Below, one piece after another: positions 19,513 to 20,895 of a DNA stretch of 20,895 nucleotides. The notes below the pieces were generated by a model. It ran no database searches, was not told the DNA's origin, and saw only the letters and a list, made by a program, of their open reading frames with translations. Origin of the DNA: a virus. Positions within the stretch are counted from its first letter, which is position 1, and each line of letters opens with the position of its first letter. Location: IMG/VR virus record IMGVR_UViG_3300047371_000072, positions 1-20,895 of that record; one strand, written 5' to 3'. The position numbers and the translations under genes are program-made.

Positions 19513-20434
19513 TATTGTTTCCTCCAAAATCTACAAATGTAATGTTGTTTACTTTTTCACGTTCATCGAGGTCATATTGTACACGATAAGCACTATTGAT
19601 GTCAAGTACTTTCTCCAATAAATCAAAACTAGTTTCAGTTCCATCCTCAAAATCATGTGCAGAGAAGTTTAAGAACGCTCTCGTATCTTTTGGGAGACAT
19701 GCGCCACCAAACCCACGTTTACCATCAAAGCCTGGCACACGGGTGTGACCCATACCTACACGTTCATCCTTGCCTGCGGCACGAACAATCGTGTTATAGT
19801 TACAACCATAAAGGTTGACTAGATCATATAGTTGATTGAAGAATGTGATCTTCGTAGACAGGAATGAATTAATCGTGTACTTTACAAACGATGCTTCATA
19901 CGCAGTCATACGGTGATAGTCGTTAGACTCACATGCACTGAAGATTTCATAAATGTCAATCAAGTCATTCACTGCATCAGGCATACCGCCCATGACGTGA
20001 AACTTCGCACATACAAAGTCTGCTTTCGCATTCTTCTCTGTCAAAAATTCTGGATTGTAGACAAAACGATCTACTTGTTCTCTGTTCATCGCAGAGTATA
20101 ATCGGTCAACTGACTCCGGAGTAATCGTAGACTTTACGACTACTAGCGCATCGGTATAGACTAGACAGTTCGCAACTGCAGCCTCGACAATAGTAGAGTC
20201 AACCGAACCATCGTCATTCGATGGAGTAGGAGCGCACACAAAGAAACACTGTGGATGATTCTCCTTTGGTAGATATTGCAGGTTTTCGACTGAAGTATTA
20301 TACTTCGGGTCATAGAAGTTGAAGTCTACGAGAGGATGCGTGAATGCATACTCGACCGCTTGACCTACAAACCCATGACCAATGACTCCTATCCGGAATC
20401 GATTTGGGTTACCCTCAGGCATTATTCTAGACAT
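19448..20434 (-). CDS. UDP-glucose/GDP-mannose dehydrogenase family, short form
   Basis: A 328-residue protein. GVIGHGFVGQAVE (16-28) is the NAD-binding Gly-rich loop, VVKSTITPESVDRL (99-112) and YNPEFLTEKNA (126-136) are family segments, KYTINSFLSTKITFFNQL begins the central helix, and GFDGKRGFGGACLPKD (235-250) holds the catalytic Cys246. Enzymes of this family oxidise UDP-glucose to UDP-glucuronate in two steps, but are usually 390-450 residues long. Here the C-terminal UDP-binding domain is missing and replaced by a short acidic tail (EEELEDKGDGDTFH). The last 65 bp overlap the uvsX start. Its start shares a base with the stop of the epimerase gene, implying one pathway. Confidence 0.9.
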   Translation of the reverse strand: MSRIMPEGNPNRFRIGVIGHGFVGQAVEYAFTHPLVDFNFYDPKYNTSVENLQYLPKENHPQCFFVCAPTPSNDDGSVDSTIVEAAVANCLVYTDALVVVKSTITPESVDRLYSAMNREQVDRFVYNPEFLTEKNAKADFVCAKFHVMGGMPDAVNDLIDIYEIFSACESNDYHRMTAYEASFVKYTINSFLSTKITFFNQLYDLVNLYGCNYNTIVRAAGKDERVGMGHTRVPGFDGKRGFGGACLPKDTRAFLNFSAHDFEDGTETSFDLLEKVLDINSAYRVQYDLDEREKVNNITFVDFGGNNNVDNGQTEEELEDKGDGDTFH

Positions 20435-20895
20435 TATTCAATCCCATTATAAGTTTTATACCATTCGTAAAATCTTTCAACACCTTCAGCGATACTTACC
20501 TTCGGTTCGTACCCTAGTGCTTGCAGCTTGGTGGTATCAGACCAAGTCTCTAATGTGTCTGCTGGATGTTTTGGAGCAAGATTCTTAATCGCATCTTTAC
20601 CCGTATTTTTCTCAATTTCATTGATGAAGTCCATCAATGCAACCTGTTCACCACGACCGATGTTAAATATCTCACCCGCCTCGATGTCGGTATTACCTAA
20701 AACGACTTCAATACCATCTAGGATATCATCCACGTAAGTAAAGTCACGTTTCATGTCACCATAATTATACACGGTTATTTCTTTTTCGTCAAGGATACTC
20801 TTGGTGAAATCAAACAACGCCATATCTGGACGACCCCAAGGACCATAGACTGTGAAGAATCGTAGACCGACCGTATTCAGGCCAGATGACTGCAT
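20434..20895 (-). CDS. NAD-dependent epimerase/dehydratase, C-terminal part (UDP-glucuronate 4-epimerase-like)
   Basis: The 153 residues in the window are the C-terminal half of an extended short-chain dehydrogenase. LRFFTVYGPWGRPDMALF (11-28) and RDFTYVDDILDGIE (49-62) are signatures of UDP-glucuronate 4-epimerases, and GEIFNIGRGEQVALMDFI follows as usual. The NAD-binding Gly-rich loop and catalytic YxxxK would lie upstream, beyond the window edge, so the Met at the edge is not the start. With the adjacent UDP-glucose dehydrogenase it could convert UDP-glucose to UDP-glucuronate and then to UDP-galacturonate, for polysaccharide or for DNA/virion glycosylation. Substrate is inferred from motif resemblance. 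Confidence 0.88.
   Translation of the reverse strand: MQSSGLNTVGLRFFTVYGPWGRPDMALFDFTKSILDEKEITVYNYGDMKRDFTYVDDILDGIEVVLGNTDIEAGEIFNIGRGEQVALMDFINEIEKNTGKDAIKNLAPKHPADTLETWSDTTKLQALGYEPKVSIAEGVERFYEWYKTYNGIE

Noticed and set aside
19576-19605. TTGACA-N18-TACAAT and a TGCTT (MotA-box-like) sequence ahead of uvsX
   Set aside because: The spacer is long, the MotA-like box is too close to the -10 for a T4 middle promoter, and the site is coding; a uvsX promoter here stays possible but unsupported.

Overview
The window reads as part of the genome of a marine T4-like myovirus. Nearly every gene lies on the minus strand, so transcription runs from high to low coordinates. The T4-type hallmarks are a UvsX recombinase and a gp41 helicase in the order uvsX - small gene - 41, a DsbA-like late-transcription DNA-binding protein, host-sigma70-type early promoters (TTGACA-N17-TATAAT), exact copies of the T4 late promoter TATAAATA, 11 tRNA genes, and stop/start overlaps between genes (ATGA, GTGA, TAATG). 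The encoded IscU is very close to gammaproteobacterial IscU as I remember it, so a marine gammaproteobacterial host is my inference. No integrase, insertion sequence or CRISPR array was seen.

Layout, in the direction of transcription. (1) 20895-14183: nucleotide-sugar genes (epimerase fragment, short UDP-sugar dehydrogenase), then uvsX, an acidic protein, the gp41 helicase, a small membrane protein, a 2OG-Fe(II) oxygenase-like protein, a small conserved protein, DsbA, IscU and an SGNH-hydrolase-like protein. (2) 14178-11310: early operons with two very small proteins, a SleB-like cell-wall hydrolase, tRNA-Glu, a periplasmic cytochrome c, small membrane proteins and a minimal HExxH protein. 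(3) 11313-8829: tRNA-Asn and tRNA-Leu, a cupin, a membrane protein, a DUF3310-like protein, an HExxH lipoprotein, tRNA-Asp, a small charged protein, then tRNA-Tyr, Pro, Gln, Arg and Ser. (4) 8820-6079: a late promoter and P-loop kinase, an early promoter and a di-heme cytochrome c peroxidase lipoprotein, tRNA-Gly, tRNA-Ala, a candidate 162-nt structured RNA, and a 43-residue membrane protein. (5) 6064-5331: a PD-(D/E)XK exonuclease with its own early promoter. (6) 5341-1: an overlapping early/late promoter, then five genes whose products begin with a T4-type capsid-targeting peptide, and finally a truncated protein that may be structural.

The most interesting signal is that six proteins start with a peptide fitting M-x-x-[FY]-x-x-[FY]-[LIV]-x-E. 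This matches the T4 capsid-targeting sequence MKTYQEFIAE, which the prohead protease cuts after the Glu. The six include a nucleotidyltransferase, an RNA/DNA-ligase-like protein, a P-loop kinase, a possible nuclease and a very basic protein. Five lie in one transcription unit and the sixth has its own TATAAATA promoter. I infer a set of enzymes packaged in the head and delivered with the DNA, possibly for nucleic-acid or NAD repair early in infection. Other notable points are a phage-borne c-type cytochrome plus cytochrome c peroxidase, a complete IscU, the structured RNA beside tRNA-Ala, and promoters built into inverted repeats so that readthrough RNA, but not promoter-initiated RNA, could fold over the downstream gene start.
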